From: Tuctoria greenei
Lineage: Eukaryota > Streptophyta > Magnoliopsida > Poales > Poaceae
Length of the DNA: 64,000 nucleotides
Assembly: GCA_036927565.1 (NCBI GenBank)
Contig: JAYESD010000001.1
Coordinates: 6,758,001-6,822,000 of the forward strand
Direction of reading: 5' to 3'
Below the pieces are notes generated by a model that was not told where the DNA came from, made no database searches, and was given only the letters and a program-made list of their open reading frames with translations. Shown piece by piece: positions 22,049 to 30,957 of this stretch. Positions within the stretch are counted from its first letter, which is position 1; every line of letters begins with the position of its first letter. The position numbers and the translations under genes were made by a program.

Positions 22049-22056
22049 TTTGATTG
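22044..22056. other. Tat-B / Tat-A fusion junction
   Basis: To the left the sequence reads as Tat RT (minus); to the right it reads as Tat 3' UTR (minus). The homologous 3' UTR near 17,725 and the intact RT of Tat-C near 62,330 show that both parents continue differently. The join lies in an AATTG-like stretch present in the UTR parent, so short microhomology is possible. Confidence 0.8.
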
Positions 22057-22140
22057 TGAACATGTACCAAAAGGATTTGATGATGTGTTCATGACTTGGA
22101 CGCTTCGAACTTGTAGCTTTTAGGTCTGAAGTTTATTTTG

Positions 22141-22560
22141 CATCGACGGCGGGGCCCCTGGGGTTGTCGGAGCTTGGTAGGTCCGACGACACCCACTGTC
22201 AACGCGTAGAACGTCGACCGCGGGCCTCCTGGGGTTGTCAGAGCTTGGTAGGTCCGACGACACCCACTCTCAACGCGTTTAAACGTCGATGGCGGGCCCC
22301 CTAGAATTGTCGGAGCTTCTTGGCTTCGACAATATCCACCATAAATCGTAGAACACGTTGACAGCGAAACCCTCAGTTGGTTTCTCCATCTTCACTTGAA
22401 TTGGCATTATGCTTAATGTCGATGGCGGGCCCCCATGGGAGTTGTCGGAGCTCGTTAGTTCTGGCGGCGCCCACTTTCAACGTCCGAAACGTCGATGGCG
22501 GGCCCCCTTGGAGGTTGTCGGAGCTTAATAGCTCTGGCATCGTCCACCATCGCCATGAGT
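22141..22560 (-). repeat. Tat-B 3' UTR tandem repeat, units about 60-70 bp
   Basis: Five recognisable units, each with CGTCGATGGCGGGCCCCCT, then a TGTCGGAGCT...TCCGAC hairpin, then CACCCACTNTCAACG. A 70-bp interruption lies at about 22,345-22,410. Hypervariable tandem repeats in the 3' UTR of Tat elements are an established source of plant satellites (Macas and colleagues, on Ogre). Confidence 0.8.
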
Positions 22561-23119
22561 TTTCATTTTTCATGTGCATCAAAGACAAGAAAAACCGTAA
22601 AATTCATCCTCTTATCTATAACTATTTTGCGACTTATTGTTCCTATTTTAATTTTAGATACAAAGAAACTCAATATGATAACAAGCATATTGATACAATC
22701 TTTCCAGATCTGAATGCTTTTAGGACCCGCCCTACTGAGGCCTGTCGGAATGTAGGTAGGGTGGCGTACTTAGGGTGCATGACCAGGCTAAGTCGATAGC
22801 ACACTCCGGACCTGTGTTGGCTTGGCGTTCAGGCAAGTAGACCATGCAACAATACTAAGATCCGAAAAGACCACCAATATTACTTGTACAACATATGAAT
22901 AACTTGGACTAAAATTCAAAAAAATTGCACAACTCGTTATCGACAAGAAGGAGAAGTATAAATAAAAGAGAATGCGCCTGCACAAAATTAATGCACGTGG
23001 AGTCTGCTATTACACAACATGTCTTTCACTGTAGGTCCAGATTACAGGAAAGTCACACACTTAGGGTGCGGAACCAAGCTAAGCGTGCTATACATCTTGT
23101 ACTAACCTAGGGCAGGTAG

Positions 23120-23382
23120 CTACACTTTTAGTGTTGCTTGAACTTCTCGGACCCTCCCGGGGGGGTCTAGAGGTTCTCCCGGAGGACCTACCCGACTTTG
23201 TATATTGACTCTATAATTTACATTGCATGTAATTATAGACTCACCTCCATGATACAAAGCGTAAAACTTACGGAGGTGCTCGATGTTCCAAGGATTAGGA
23301 AGCGGGGTCCCATCCTCAGTTGCCAAGCGAACGCATCCGGGACGGGATACTTCAATCACTCAGAAGGGACCTTCTCAGCTGG
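23120..23382 (-). pseudogene. Tat-B pol C-terminus fragment
   Basis: Minus-strand frame with SRPGCVRLATEDGTPLPNPW and NIEHLRKFYA, matching the integrase end of Tat-A. Here the frame reads past the usual stop to 23120. The upstream side is cut by SIRE-2. Confidence 0.75.
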
Positions 23383-23667
23383 TGTAAGTGCATCTAGGAT
23401 ATCCCTTGTGGGTTTTGGCTAATTGATGACAAACATATGAGATCCTAATGAAACTACTCAGATGATTGCAGGACAAACAAGTGAAACATTTCGGTGCACA
23501 CAAAAAGGTGAAAAATGAAGTGGTGTTCAAAGAGAAATACTTTGATGAAGCTTGGAAGACCAAAATAGATTTTGAATGTATAGGGAGTGTATGAAAGACA
23601 CACTCCAAGAGCTCACAACTTTGCGCGAGGGTAAGGGATTAAAACTAACCTAACTTTAACAAAGCAC

Positions 23668-24020
23668 CGGACTAGTCCGATCATGGACCGGACTAGTCCG
23701 TTCACCTTTCTGGAATCCCACTCACAAGGAGACCGGACTAGTCTGTTCATCCAACGGACTAATCCGTTGATGTTTCTGGAGTCTCTCATACTGAGAGACC
23801 GGACTAGTTCGATCATTGACCGGACTAGTCCGTTGAACTTTCTGTAATCTCCCATTCGTGGAGATCGGACTAGTCCGCGGACTAGTCTGATGAACTTTCT
23901 GGAGTCACTTTCACACAGCACCGGACTAGTCCGATGTTGGACCGGACTAGTCCGGCAAACTTTCTGGACCTCGAAACACATTGGAACCGGACAAGTCCGG
24001 ACTTGCACCGGACTAGTCCG
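23668..24020. repeat. 66-bp tandem repeat with paired 12-bp palindromes
   Basis: Six units. Palindrome (CGGACTAGTCCG or near variant) starts are 23668/23689, 23734/23755, 23800/23821, 23866/23878, 23922/23943 and 23988/24009. Pair members are 21 bp apart, except in the fourth unit, where a 9-bp deletion brings them to 12. Unit-to-unit distance is 66 bp for four of five steps; the exception is 56 bp after the deletion. Spacers carry a repeated AACTTTCTGGA. The array ends 38 bp before the TATA box. Confidence 0.92.
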
Positions 24021-24057
24021 GTGTTAGGGTTTTTCAATGGCTAGCTTTTGGAAACCC

Positions 24058-24065
24058 TATAAATA
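24058..24065 (+). promoter_or_regulatory. TATA box of SIRE-2 LTR
   Basis: TATAAATA just below the palindrome array. Transcription would start about 30 bp further on, near 24,090. Confidence 0.7.
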
Positions 24066-24796
24066 GAGAGTCCACGACTTTCCTATCAACACACACATCG
24101 AATATTGATCAAAGAGCAAACCCTAGCGCCGCCACTTCGTCCCAAGAGCCCAAAACACATCTCCCCACACATCCAAAGTTCAAAAAGAGTGAAATCAATT
24201 GAACACTTGGATTCGGGATTGGGAGATCGTCATTCTTTCATTGCGAGCTCTTGGGGTTTGATCTTTCTACACTCATACTCTGCATTGTAATACTTTGGAG
24301 TGTACTTGATCACTTTTTCATTGTAATTCTCGTGGGAGCCCTCAACGTGTGAGGTTGCCCCACAAACTTGGTGATTACCCGTGATAGTGGAATCAAGTCG
24401 GCCTTCGTGGTGACTTGAGGAGGGAAAGGGTTGGAGACTCGGCTCTGTGTGAGCTTCCTCAACGAGGACGTAGATCTCGTGGTGAGATCAAACCTCGGGA
24501 AAAATTTGTGTGTCTTGTGTCTCATTTACTTTAAATTTTGTTCATTAGATCATTTGAGTGCTAAACTTCAACATAAGGCAATTAGAAGTTACACCTGCAT
24601 TCTTATATTAATATCAAGTACAAATATCAGTTGTTCTCAATTCCGCTGCTAAAGAAATTTATTTTCCCAATTAACACCTGATCAACACACATAATTTTTG
24701 CACACCGGACTAGTCCGTCCAACTAAGTTTTGACGATTCTATTAAGTGTGCAGGAAATTCAAAAGTCCTATTCGCCCCCCTCTAGGCCACATTCAA

Positions 24797-24809
24797 TTGG
24801 TATCAGAGC
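24797..24809 (+). other. Primer binding site of SIRE-2
   Basis: TTGGTATCAGAGC one base after the LTR end. It is complementary to the 3' end of plant initiator-Met tRNA, the usual copia primer. Confidence 0.92.
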
Positions 24810-24849
24810 AAGGTTCTCCACCAACGAGACTCACATCTCGGAGAGATCA

Positions 24850-27120
24850 ATGGCCTCTGAGAAGAACAACGATATCTCGAAGATGAACATCAATGAGGAG
24901 GAACAAGAAACTAAAGCTTTTGATGTGTTGAAAGAGAGCCCAGATGATGATGAAGAAGTGTGACAACTGAAGGCACTTCTGAGAAAGAAGCTGCTAGGAC
25001 AAAAAGGAAAGGAAGAAGAGAAGACGACGGGGAGCGGTCATCACGACTACTCCCGACAGCCTTACAACTACAACCGTCTCAACTCAAACAACCATTATCT
25101 TTCTATTCCTATGGGAAAACCTCCATAGTTTGACGGAAGCGACTATACAATGTGGAAGTACAACATGAAGATGCATCTAATATCCCTAAATCCTAGTCTA
25201 TGGCACATCGTTTGCACTAGCATAGATATCCCGGACACGGATGAAGAACTCACCCCAGAACAAGAACAAGAGATTCACAGAAATGCACAAGCCGTCGCCG
25301 TGATCACATCATCATTAAGTAGAGAGGAATTCACCAAGATTGATGGCTTAGAAAGTGCAAAGGAAATCTGGGATACACTTAAGACGGCTCACAAAGGAAA
25401 TAGATCGGTTCATGAAGCAAAAATAGAAATGCTTGAAGGAGAGTTGGGGAGATTCGCTATTGAAGAAGGCGAATCACCTCAAGACATGTACAACCGGATG
25501 AAGGCAATCATCAACAAGTTACGTGCCTATGGAAGTAAGAAATGGACGGATCACGAGGTAGTCAAGAGAATGATTAGAGCCTTCATGCCAAGAAATGTCA
25601 CACTCTGCTCAATGATTAGAGAAAGCCCCGGTTTTCATAAATTGACCCCCGATGAGTTGTTGGGGAAGATCATAAATCACGAGATGATGGAGAAAGAGGC
25701 AAAATACGTCAAAGACTTGGCCGAACTCACTTCCTCCAAAAGGAAAGAGGTCGCTCTCAAAGATACATGCCGACCCAAACTCAAAGAAGCTCATGAAGAT
25801 CAAGACGATGGGCACACAAGTGACGAGAGCACCGATCTTGATGATGAGGAAATGATACTCTTTATCAAGAAGTTCAAGCGAATGATGAAAAGAAGACACG
25901 GCAACAAGTCAAATGAAGGCAAAAGCAAGGACAAAGGAAAATCCAAGGCTCGACGCACTTGCTACAACTGCGGAGAGTATGGTCACTTCATGATGGACTG
26001 CCCCTATGAAGAAAACAAAAAGAAGAAGGAAACAAAATCTCAAGAAAAGAAAAATTTCAGAAAAAGAAGACAAAACCATCAAGCTCACATTGGCAAGGAG
26101 TGGGACTCAAATGACGAGTCCTCCTCCGATGAAGAAGAAGAGATGGCCACTATTGCAATCAAGAAGCCTACTATGAAGGCCACACTCTTTCCAAACATGG
26201 GAGGACAGTACATGAACAACCACACTTGCCTTATGGCTAAGGAAGGCAAGAAAAAGGTACGGGTCACTCCTCCTACGCTAAATTCCTCTATTGATGACTT
26301 TGACAGCTCTAGCGATAACGAAGAAATGTTTAGAGGACTAAGTAAAATTGCTCTAAAGAAAATGGAAATGTTGTCGAACGAAATTTTTGAGAAGGAAGAA
26401 CTTCTTGATCGACAAGAAGATATGCTCATCCGTGAAAGGAAGAGATATCAAGAAGTCGAAAAGCTTCTCGAGCTTGAAAGAGAGAAGAACAAGTCGCTTG
26501 AAGTTGAGCTAGTCTTGAGTAAGGAAACTTACTCAAAGCTAAAAGACTCGCATATTGCAATCAAGGAAGAACTTGCTAACTTGTCAAAAGTTAACAAGAT
26601 CCTTGAGGTGCAAGTTGAGTCGCTCAAGCAAAGTGACTCTTCTTCCTCCAAGAGCTCTTCCTCCAAAGATATGAGTTCGACAACAATCGGAACTTGCACT
26701 TGCTCTAGTAAGAAGAATATTATTTCTAATACATCAACTTCTCGTAATATGCATGCCCCTCCAAGAGGCATCTTTGATAAGGAGAAGATCAAATATGCAC
26801 GCAGTGCATACATGGTCACTAGACCTCCTAATATCAATGATGGCCATGGTTTTGGTAAGAACAAACACATGCCTACTTCTAATCATGCTAAGAATAGAAT
26901 TGTCTTTGTCACAGAAAAATCTCATGAATCTGAACCACAAACATTGTTTCATACATTTAATGCTTCTTATGTTCTTATGAAAGCCAAAAATGGAAGAGTC
27001 ATTGCCAAATATACAGGGCCACACCACAAGAACTTGAAAACTTGTGTGTGGGTGCCAAAGACTCTTGTGACTAACCTGAGAGGACCCAAGCAAGCTTGGG
27101 TACCTAAAACCAAGGAATAA
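24850..27120 (+). pseudogene. SIRE-2 gag with two premature stops
   Basis: ATG at 24850 (MASEKNNDIS). A TGA at 24961 and a TAG at 25126 interrupt the N-terminus. At these places SIRE-1 has Arg (VRMLK) and Gln (PPQFDG), so both fit C-to-T changes. From 25,150 the frame is open for 656 codons: capsid (WKYNMKMHLI, SPQDMYNRMKA), CCHC knuckle CYNCGEYGHFMMDC at about 25,960-26,000, an acidic and Lys-rich stretch, a coiled coil (EIFEKEELLDRQEDM) at 26,370-26,620, and a Ser-rich tail. It ends TAA at 27118-27120. Pol follows in the +1 frame, behind an 11-nt tract and AG. Confidence 0.88.
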
Positions 27121-27133
27121 TTCTTTTTTGCAG

Positions 27134-28028
27134 GCTTACTCCTCCGGCGGAACAAAATGGGTACTTGATAGTGGATGCACAAATCACATGACCGGAGAGA
27201 GAGGTATGTTTGTGGAGTACGAGCACAACAAGGATCCAGGTGAAGGTATATACTTCGGAGACAACAGCCAAGGAAAGGTCCTTGGTAGCGGTAACATTGA
27301 AATATCCTCTCAACATACCTTATCAAATGTTTTACACGTAGATTCTCTAGATTATAACCTTTTGTCAATATCCCAACTATGCGACAAAGGTTACAACTAC
27401 TTATTCACTGATGAGGGTGTGACTGTTTTTAGAAGAAGCGATGGCTCGATTGCATTCAAGGGAATGTTGAAGGGCAAGCTTTATCTAGTTGACTTCAACA
27501 AAGATAAAGCCGAACTCAACACTTGCTTGGTTGCTAAGACCAACATGGGATGGCTGTGGTATAGACGGCTAGCCCATGTTGGGATGAGAAATCTGCAGAA
27601 ACTTCTAAAAGGTGGTCACATCCGTGGTCTTAAGGATGTGGTTTTTGAAAAGGACAGGCCGTGCAGCGCTTGTCAAGCAGGAAAACAAGTCGGAGCACCA
27701 CACCCCACCAAGAATGTGATGACCACCGCAAGACCGCTGGAACTTCTCCACATGGATCTTTTTGGTCCAGTCTTGTACATCAGCATCAGCGGTAACAAAT
27801 ACGGTTTATTAATTGTTGATGATTTTTCAAGATTTACCTGGGTATTTTTCTTGTATGATAAATCAGAAACTCAGGGGATCCTCAAGAAGTTCTTAAGAAG
27901 AGCTCAGAACGGATTCTCATCAACCATAAAGAACATCAGAAGTGACAGCGGGATAGAATTCAAGAATCTCCAAGTTGAAGAGTTTCTCGATGAAGAAGGG
28001 ATAAATCATGAATTCTCAGCACCCTACT
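27134..28028 (+). pseudogene. SIRE-2 pol: protease and integrase N-terminal part, truncated
   Basis: Opens just after a CAG at 27131-27133. The protease active site is DSGCTNHMTG near 27,165. The GAG-pre-integrase zinc finger has its first His changed to Tyr (WYRRLAH at about 27,560), while the two Cys of CSACQAGK remain. Integrase has the first Asp (MDLFGP). The SDNG motif is altered to SDSG, still with Asp. The frame stops at 28028, just before the usual QQNG-ER catalytic Glu region, because copia-3 is inserted there. The last codons and TAG are from the inserted LTR. Confidence 0.87.
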
Positions 28029-29941
28029 TGTAGGATCGGAGAGCACGTGAAAAGCTACCAGAGGGGGGGTGAATGGTAGATTTAAAAATCTTACGCAGCG
28101 GAAAAATAAAACCCTAATCCCTTCGGTAGAAAAACGATCTGTTAAAGAAATCGTGTATGAGACTAATCTAAACGTGTTTCACTGTGACAAAAGTGATATA
28201 TATCAGAGAGAATCAAGTCACGAAGACAACACAAAAAGAATTACTCAAATCTGTTGAGAACAACTCAAGTTATGATCAAAAGATCAGACTATGGTCAATC
28301 TGACCTACCCGAGAAAAACAGTTCTGAAACACTGCAAAGAAACTCGTGTAGATTAAAAACCACAAATCCAATGACCGCGAAATTTTGAAATATGATAGAA
28401 AATCAAGTTGTGAAGACAACCCAAAAAGAATCACGTCAATTGGATCAGAAAAACTTGAGTTATGATAAAACCACCGACGAAAGGTAGTGCTGTCCAGAAA
28501 CTCGACGAGTAAAACTTGTCTGGAACAAGTCGGACGAACAAGGCACAAAAGTTCCTTCAAACTATGAATTTTATTCAATAGAACACAAGAGGAACAGCCC
28601 CAAAGTCGTCTCCACGAGCTTTGGCCTTCCCTTGCTTATATAACCAGCCCTTAGGCCATCCCAATACAACTAGGACTCTAATCCTAATCCGATCACAATC
28701 GGAACTTACCATAACTGCTCAAGATTCTTCTACACGCAGATAGAAACAATCTTAAGACTTCCAAACACCTTAGGAACGTATCCCACATTCCTAAACAACT
28801 CAATTTCGTGACACACACGAAATCCTAACATAACCAACTCGATACTTCCCATACCGAGCCATAACCGACTCTGCCGCAGCCAAAGTCCTCAACCGATACG
28901 ATCCGATCCTTCCGATCAGATCTTCCTTCCATAATCCGTCTCTAGAAGCATATTGCCACGTCATGCACCTCATGCATACGTGCGAATACCTTCCTTCGAC
29001 CTTCATATGCACTGCCCTTGATTCAATCATCCTGCACGACCTCCTGACCCGCTCAACCACAGTTCCTCCCGAACTTGGTTGTTGGAACCTCATCTCCTCC
29101 TGAGACTAGTCCAATGGATCCTGTCACCAGCCATGACTTGAACTCAAGCAACACCTGCACATGAGCAAACAAACAATCTGTACGAGCCCAAGTCCTCGAC
29201 TTGACTCACGTTAGTTCCGAACACAACACCTTACGTGAGAACCTCACATAAGCATGTTGCAAAGCATAGTAAAACGATATCAGCCGTATCATCCAAAACG
29301 CACCAAAAACTTAGCAAATGACAACTAAGCAATCTTTCCAATCAAGTAAAGCAAGTACGAAACATTGCAAATAAACAGTAGAAGCACTTTGGTCAAGTTC
29401 CGGACCTTGCCAGAGCAACCCGGAGCTTGAGCCGGAGCTAAGCAGAAATACTGCAGTCAAGTTCCGGACCTTGCCAGAGCAACCCGGAGCTTGAGCCGGA
29501 GCTAACAAGAGCTAGTAGAACCTAGCGCCGGAGCTTACCAAAACTAGTAGATCCTGGATCCGGAGCTTATCAAAACTAGTAGATCCTGGATCCGGAGCTT
29601 ATCAAAACTAGTCGGAACTAGTCAACCCAAAACCGGAGCTAGATCAAAGTAATTCGGAGCTTAGCAAAAGCATGCCGGAGCTATCTAAGACATGCTGGAG
29701 CTAAACACAAAGCTCACCGGAGCTATCCAAAGCTAGTCGGACCTTACCAAGAAGCCGGACCTAGCATCTAATGTAGCCGGAGCTACCCAAAACAAGCCGG
29801 ACCTATCGTCGGACCTTGTTGTAGCTCAGAGCTAGAGTCGGACCTTGATAAAAAGGTGTTTTGGTGATATTAAAAACTTTTATCATCAAAGCCAAGTGTA
29901 TTTACTACAAGCCAATGTATTCAGCACACATAGGTCTTACA
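28029..29941 (-). repeat. 3' LTR of copia-3 (1,913 bp)
   Basis: Plus strand starts TGTAGGATCGG and ends GTCTTACA; the purine tract (plus strand ATCTCCCCC) follows at 29942. A TATA-like TATATAA on the minus strand lies at 28636-28642. The U3 part has an AGCTCCGG-rich array. The start matches the 15 bases left of the 5' LTR at 35318-35332, apart from a G/A change. Confidence 0.87.
29393..29840. repeat. CCGGAGCT motif array with tandem duplications
   Basis: A 49-bp block is duplicated with period 64 (29393-29441 and 29457-29505). A 32-bp unit around CCGGAGCTTATCAAAACTAG is repeated three times at about 29,530-29,615. CCGGAGCT or a one-base variant occurs more than ten times overall, with GTCGGACCT variants toward 29,840. 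The array is about 750 bp upstream of the LTR TATA box. Confidence 0.8.
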
Positions 29942-30957
29942 ATCTCCCCCTTGATGAATGCATTGGCAACACCATTTAAAATCCAAACATTGGCTTATTC
30001 ACATAAAAGTTTTGAAAACAATTTCTCCCCTTTTGTAAAACAAATGTAAATGAAAATCTCTCCCCCTTTTGAAAATGAAAATGTCTCCCCCTTTATTAAC
30101 TCTCCTTTTTTTTAATGTGTGATTAATCTCTCCCCCTTTGACAATGTATTCAGCAAGGTAAAAGAGAAATTTTAATTGTTATGAGATATAAACAAATTAT
30201 CTCTCCTTCTTTAGTTGTTATGAGCATATTATAACATATACATATAAACAAAGCTCACCCAAGTCATACTATCAAGTAACTTACACTATCACATCAATGA
30301 GATACATAATGTAGTGTAAGCCATGCTAGAAAGCAAGTGTGATTTTCCATTTTAGCAGGTCATGATCTCACAAACTCAACTATTTCAAAACCTGAAAGCA
30401 TGACATTTGTTGCTGCATTTTATTATTTTTCAAAGCATAAATTTAGATAATATGATATTTGCAAGAGATTATATGCTCATCTGCCTTATTCTAACCAACC
30501 AAGCCAAGCCTATGTCATTTGACAATCAGAAGCTTAAGGACATGGTTTTAGTCATACACAACTTCTTCCAAGTTCATATCTAAGTGCAATGACAAGCCAT
30601 CTCGAAAGAAGAAGTGCGATGCATGCATATTCTCTTGATCTTTTCTCAATTTATATTTGTTCATAAAAACTCAACATGTGAGTTGATTACTTGATAAATT
30701 CTTAATGATTAAAAGCATTTGTGAGCATGCAACAAGTTCAAAACAGCAAGAAAGTTCGACCATGACCAGTTTTAGTGTAAGTAATTATTCCAATTACTAG
30801 ACATGGCAAAAACTACAAAAAGTATAACACGAGTAATGTAGTAAGAACTTTCAGCATGTAAAAGGAATCACAAAGTCATATATGTATGAAATAATATGCT
30901 CATATTATTTTAATTTCAGATTCACACATAGACTTCCTAAGTTTCAAAAACTCCCCC
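29942..30957 (-). other. copia-3 spacer between pol and 3' LTR
   Basis: AT-rich with no ORF worth reporting. Several CTCTCCCCC/TCTCCCCCTTT motifs (purine runs on the element's strand) lie at 29,942-30,200 and again at 30,950. SIRE-1 has its third ORF in the equivalent place; here I see no trace of one. Confidence 0.65.

Larger units (their letters stand above)
22049..23382 (-). mobile_element. Tat-B: 3' UTR and pol end
   Basis: Homologous to 17,720-18,900 of Tat-A. It includes the last codons of pol, an AT-rich UTR with ACTTAGGGTGC repeats, and a GC-rich tandem repeat. It ends on the right where SIRE-2 is inserted (23382/23383). I take it as the same element as 35433-35931 and 46594-50937, because order and orientation agree, but the assembly gap prevents proof. 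Confidence 0.75.
23383..24795 (+). repeat. 5' LTR of SIRE-2 (1,413 bp)
   Basis: Begins TGTAAGTGCATCTAGG and ends CACATTCA, directly before the PBS. U3 holds the 66-bp repeat array, TATA is at 24058, and the leader includes a CCCTAGCGCCGCC-type stretch. Its start is homologous to the SIRE-1 LTR start. Confidence 0.88.
23383..28028 (+). mobile_element. SIRE-2: Ty1/copia SIRE-type element, 3' half missing
   Basis: Plus-strand element with 5' LTR, PBS, gag, protease and the first part of integrase, then cut at 28028/28029 by copia-3. RT, RNase H and the 3' LTR are absent, probably in or lost with the assembly gap. Gag and protease are collinear and about 60-70 percent similar by eye to those of SIRE-1. 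It is inserted in the pol end of Tat-B, with left flank GCTGG. Confidence 0.85.

Noticed and set aside
23613..24008. Minus-strand frame with a repeated LVRSM-like peptide
   Set aside because: The 66-bp repeat is a multiple of three, so any open frame becomes a repeat peptide; no start context or homologue.
23668..24020. Direct repeats suggesting a CRISPR array
   Set aside because: Plant genome, spacers are themselves repeats, and the array is in an LTR promoter.
24797..24809. tRNA-like sequence at primer binding sites
   Set aside because: Only the 13-15-base complement of a tRNA 3' end, no cloverleaf; it is a PBS.
28069..29508. Short open frames within the copia-3 LTR
   Set aside because: No domain, positions explained by the LTR, no element of this type is known to encode LTR proteins there.
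29530..29615. 32-bp direct repeats resembling a CRISPR repeat size
   Set aside because: Contiguous tandem copies without unique spacers, inside the copia-3 LTR.
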